A DNA stretch of 64,000 bases, from positions 82,866-146,865 of the forward strand of contig WYAZ01000139.1 of NCBI GenBank assembly GCA_011526105.1, written 5' to 3'. A program made the position numbers and the translations under genes. Under the pieces are notes generated by a model, which did not search any database, had not been told where the DNA came from, and worked only from the letters and a program-made list of their open reading frames with translations. Shown piece by piece: positions 61,331 through 64,000 of this stretch (the stretch's first letter is position 1; every line of letters begins with the position of its first letter). Source of the stretch: Deltaproteobacteria bacterium. GTDB lineage: Bacteria > Myxococcota > Kuafuiibacteriia > Kuafuiibacteriales > Kuafuiibacteriaceae.

Positions 61331-62064
61331 CGCCTCCCGCCCCGCCCCGACGGCCGCCAGCTGCGAATCCTCTGACGCCTACGACCAGAGCCCGGTCGCG
61401 GCCGAGCTATTGCTGCATGCGCCCCCAAAACCGGACGTTTACGGTGTCAGCGTGGTCACGAAAAGCTTCGCGAGCACGCGGGCTTCCGCGCCGTGCCAGT
61501 TTACGACCCCGATTCGGCCGGGCCCGACTCGACGCTCGGATCGGCTACGGACGACGCGGCTACGATCACGCGGAGCTACTTTTCGGATCTCAGCGCGGTC
61601 AGCCGCCCCATTTCCTACGAGCGCAGTTCGGTCATCGACTACGACGTCAATTCTGCCGACAACACCTCGAGCCCACGCCGCCATTTTGGCCCGACTCGTC
61701 CTCGAGCCCGCGCTCCACGGGCAGCTCCGACGCCTCCCGCCCCGCCCCGACGGCCGCCAGCTGCGAATGCTCTGACGCCTACGACGAGAGCCCGGTCGCG
61801 GCCGCGCTATTGCTGCATGCACCCCAAAAACGGGCCCTTTACGATGTCAGCGTGGTCACGAAAAGCTTCGCGAGCACGCGGGCTTCCGCGGCGTGCCAGT
61901 TTGCGACCCCAATTCGGCCGCGCCCGATTCGAGACTCGGATCGGCTACGAACGACGCGGCTACGATCGCGCGGAGCTACTTTTCGGATCTCAGCGCGGTC
62001 AGCCGCTCCATTTCCTACGAGCGCAGTTCGGTCATCGACTACGATGTCAATTCTGCCGACAACA
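61331..62064. repeat. Two direct copies of a 334-bp unit, period exactly 400
   Basis: Copy 1 is 61331-61664 and copy 2 is 61731-62064. They align without gaps at an offset of 400 bases and agree at about nine of ten positions by eye; landmark blocks include TATTGCTGCATGC at 61408 and 61808 and the shared end at TTCTGCCGACAACA. Differences are spread over all three codon positions in every frame, and no frame is open across both copies with a plausible product, so the unit is probably not a current gene. Such a spaced duplication fits past recombination in the island. Confidence 0.9.
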
Positions 62065-62164
62065 TTTAGCCAGCCCGGGCGGCAAGGCGGGGGAGCCCCC
62101 GGCACGGGGGCGGTGGTGGGCAAAGGGCCGGCCGCCCCGCGATCACCTCTCTCCTCTCGCAGGT

Positions 62165-62510
62165 CGCGCGCCAGTGAGCGCGCGGCCGCGCGGGAGTTCG
62201 AGGCTCGGAGCCTTTGCAAGAGCAGTTGACATAACCTTTGGTTATGTCAAGGCGAGGGGGAGCGTGCGCCAGCACGCGCCCGAGCCCGAGGGGTGAGGTC
62301 GTCCAGCGCAGTTCCGAGATGGGGCCCATCTCGGAAAGCGACCTTGCAGCCCGCGGGACGGCAAGGGAGGTACAGGGGCCCTGCCGGACCGCGGGCTGCG
62401 GAGCGGCTGCGCGGCTGGGGACGACCCACCCCGATGCTGGGCGGGGTGGAGCGGAGTGAGACGGCGCGAGTGAAGGAGGCGCGAGCGTGGCGACGCAACG
62501 TGGGTTGCAG
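62165..62510. other. Dense array of stem-loops
   Basis: Eight stem-loops in 346 bases: 62165-62184 (7 bp), 62201-62213 (5 bp), 62226-62250 (11 bp, loop TTT), 62262-62277 (6 bp), 62312-62336 (12 bp perfect, one central base), 62346-62399 (11 bp, then a GA/GA internal loop, then 4 bp, a bulged A and 4 bp), 62426-62449 (8 bp) and 62495-62508 (5 bp). No protein-coding content is recognised here or in the flanking 62065-62164 and 62511-62680. Confidence 0.72.
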
Positions 62511-62680
62511 GGCGTCAGTGAAGCGAGGCCGGACCTGGGTGGGGGCCGCGGCGGTCGCGATCTCCCGAGGGCGCCGAGCGAGTGGAAGGAAGTTGATTCA
62601 CGAGCCTCATCTTGGTGGCGTGCCCTCGAGCAGTACAGGAGACCTAGCGCCGCTCCGTGGGTGCCCCTTGATTTGGTTCC

Positions 62681-63283
62681 CTATCGCTCAAGTGCCCCGC
62701 TTGCGTCCCAACGCGCTCCCTGCGGCGTGCCGGTCGAGTCGGTGGAGGTCCCGACTGAGGCGTCCAGCAGCCACGGCTCCGTCACATCTCTCGTCCAGAC
62801 GAACGCGGTGCCCGTCTCGAGGTCGAGAATTGCCTGCGCCAGTCGCGGCCGCTCCCAGTATTCGTATGACCACCTATGGTGCTGCACCTCGGACGAGGTG
62901 GGAGACCGCAAGGCCTCCTTGAGCCATCGGTCTGGCCACCAATCATCCCACCACCAGTGAGGGCCAGTTCTGTTCGGAAGCTCAAGACGACTGCCTGCAA
63001 CCGCCGCGCCCGCGCCGGGTAGGCCAGCCGGTAGTCGACCTCGCGAGAAGTCGAAACGCGCCCACTCCTCGCCGGTGTCCATGCACTTTGCGACCACGAT
63101 ATTCCGCGCGTCGACCGGGAGAAGCACCGGAAGCGACGTGGCATTCACCTCACCAGCCGTCGGAAACCGAAACTCGGTGATGCCAAAATAGTAGACGGCA
63201 TCAAAGGAGGTTCGAACCAGCACCCCAATGAGCGCGATAGAGCCGACCCAGCGCGAGATGCGACCCCACCTCTCCCAGCTCAC
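62681..63283 (-). CDS. Small membrane protein coupled to the RHS gene
   Basis: A 200-residue protein, start GTG at 63283 overlapping the RHS stop as TAGTG; an ATG at 63334 would extend into the RHS gene by 52 bases. After a short basic N-terminus, residues about 10-35 form one transmembrane helix (WVGSIALIGVLVRTSF). The outside part has WWWDDWWPDRW, Trp-rich, then DLETGTAFVWTRDVTEPWLL. Not recognised. Its position directly behind an RHS C-terminal region is where immunity or accessory proteins sit; a cognate immunity role is possible. Confidence 0.72.
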   Translation of the reverse strand: MSWERWGRISRWVGSIALIGVLVRTSFDAVYYFGITEFRFPTAGEVNATSLPVLLPVDARNIVVAKCMDTGEEWARFDFSRGRLPAGLPGAGAAVAGSRLELPNRTGPHWWWDDWWPDRWLKEALRSPTSSEVQHHRWSYEYWERPRLAQAILDLETGTAFVWTRDVTEPWLLDASVGTSTDSTGTPQGARWDASGALER

Positions 63284-64000
63284 TACCGGCACCACGAATC
63301 GCACGAGTATCCGGGCGGGACTTGGCGCCCCCATTCGTTCGATGCTTCGTCCAGAAGACCATCTTCCTTGCCCATTGCCGTGTCCACGACCTCGTTCAAG
63401 TCACAGATCGACCGAGCGACCTCCTGGTGCTCGGGACCACGCTGCGTCGCCTCGCAGTTCAGCATGCAGTGGTAGTAGTCGAGCCGCGTGGGCTGCCCTG
63501 GCGGGCCGGTATCGCCGGGCACCGGAGGACGACCAGTTCCAGGAGGCTGGACCCCGTCGCCGCCGTGCCGGAGGTCGTCCTTCTTGTCGACGTACCACGC
63601 AGCGGCCTCGGCGCCCGTGTAAAGATCGGGTGGTGCACCCGTAGCTCCATCATTGCTCGAGCCCAAGTAGTACCCAAGCGCAAGGAGCCCACCAATCAGG
63701 GCAAACGGATTCCTTCCATCGGGGTCCGCAAAATCGATGGGAGCGTTCCGAGCATAGCCGTGAAGATTCAGCCCTCCGCGCTCAGCGAAGGGATCTCGAT
63801 TCAGCCACCTTCCCAGCCTCGGGTCGTACCCCCGGTACTGCGCCAGCACCACCCCACTCGGTCCGTGGTCCAAATGCCCCGTGTACCCGAAGTCGCTCGC
63901 CTCCCCCGCGCCCGAGGTCTCCCGCGTCTCGCCCCACGGTGAATACCTTCGCGACGACTCGAAGGTCTCGCCGTCGTCTGCCACCACCGCCTGCACCGAG
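63283..64000 (-). CDS. RHS/YD-repeat protein, C-terminal part (5' end outside window)
   Basis: The last 238 residues of an RHS protein running in from the right edge. The conserved core is seen as RYSPWGETRE, FGYTGHLDH, LAQYRGYDPRLGRWLNRDPF and the end of the shell at DFADPDGRNP. The remaining 140 residues are the variable tip: a hydrophobic segment LIGGLLALGYYLG, a Pro/Gly linker, then a Cys-rich module beginning DYYHCMLNCEATQRGPEHQ and ending SCDSWC, with E, D and N residues spaced as in some small RHS-tip domains. In RHS proteins this tip is the toxin or effector cargo; its activity cannot be assigned. Confidence 0.91.
   Translation of the reverse strand, partial: SVQAVVADDGETFESSRRYSPWGETRETSGAGEASDFGYTGHLDHGPSGVVLAQYRGYDPRLGRWLNRDPFAERGGLNLHGYARNAPIDFADPDGRNPFALIGGLLALGYYLGSSNDGATGAPPDLYTGAEAAAWYVDKKDDLRHGGDGVQPPGTGRPPVPGDTGPPGQPTRLDYYHCMLNCEATQRGPEHQEVARSICDLNEVVDTAMGKEDGLLDEASNEWGRQVPPGYSCDSWCR

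Noticed and set aside
61331..62064. An insertion sequence or transposase in the duplicated region
   Set aside because: No transposase motif, no terminal inverted repeats or target duplications flank the copies.
62226..62250. TTGACA within the 25-base inverted repeat as a promoter
   Set aside because: No -10-like box at 16-18 bases on either strand; the symmetry is better seen as a hairpin or protein site.
62487..62960. Plus-strand open frames between the hairpin array and the RHS gene
   Set aside because: Arg/Ser/Pro-rich chance frames, in part antisense to the membrane protein gene; no start signals.

Overview
The window is a high-GC chromosomal segment from a Gram-negative bacterium, most likely a Myxococcota (myxobacteria-like) lineage. 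The support is indirect: many lipoproteins with lipobox signal peptides, several Cys-rich and VWA/TIG/CUB-like surface lipoproteins, a MYXO-CTERM-like C-terminal anchor, RHS proteins, a Ser/Thr kinase-like pseudokinase and SpoVR. Gene packing is tight, with many 1-4 base stop/start overlaps and frequent GTG/TTG starts. No rRNA, tRNA, CRISPR array or prophage was found.

Layout. 1-8 kb: lysine and proline biosynthesis (lysA end, dapA, dapB; proA with the ribosome-silencing factor gene rsfS; proB behind a lipoprotein gene), interleaved with a 3D-domain lipoprotein and a Cys-rich lipoprotein. 8-13 kb: an RTX-like repeat protein with a clear terminator, then SpoVR, a putative zinc protease and an M23 peptidase lipoprotein. 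13-19 kb: an ECF-type sigma factor, a GH92 mannosidase lipoprotein, a CUB-like lipoprotein, a TPR lipoprotein and folK. 19-28 kb: an M20 peptidase, a PduO-type adenosyltransferase, a large quinoprotein-like beta-propeller, a FecR-domain protein, a small histone-fold protein, a MYXO-CTERM-like metalloprotease and a zinc-ribbon protein. 27-37 kb: surface lipoproteins (TIG repeats, two paralogous Cys-rich proteins, a concanavalin-like protein, a VWA protein) and a YbdG-type mechanosensitive channel. 37-45 kb: a DEAD-box helicase coupled to a basic protein, a HEAT-cyclophilin lipoprotein, then a cassette of a divergent VirB11/CpaF-like ATPase, a TPR protein and two small coupled proteins. 45-59 kb: AtoE, two tandem left-handed beta-helix proteins led by a catalytically degenerate Fic protein, a patatin phospholipase, several small secreted proteins, a membrane-anchored pseudokinase and a metallophosphoesterase.

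59.8-64 kb is an accessory island: an RHS remnant, a HigB/HigA-type toxin-antitoxin pair with a perfect palindrome in its promoter, a 334-bp direct duplication (period 400), about 350 bases packed with stem-loops, and the C-terminal end of an RHS protein followed by a coupled small membrane protein gene.

The most notable items are the small bacterial histone-fold protein, the stem-loop array (one hairpin carries a tandem GA/GA internal loop typical of folded RNA), the Fic protein whose catalytic histidine and neighbouring residues are replaced, the kinase-like protein lacking HRD and DFG residues, and two genes (rsfS and one beta-helix gene) with no canonical start codon in the expected place.
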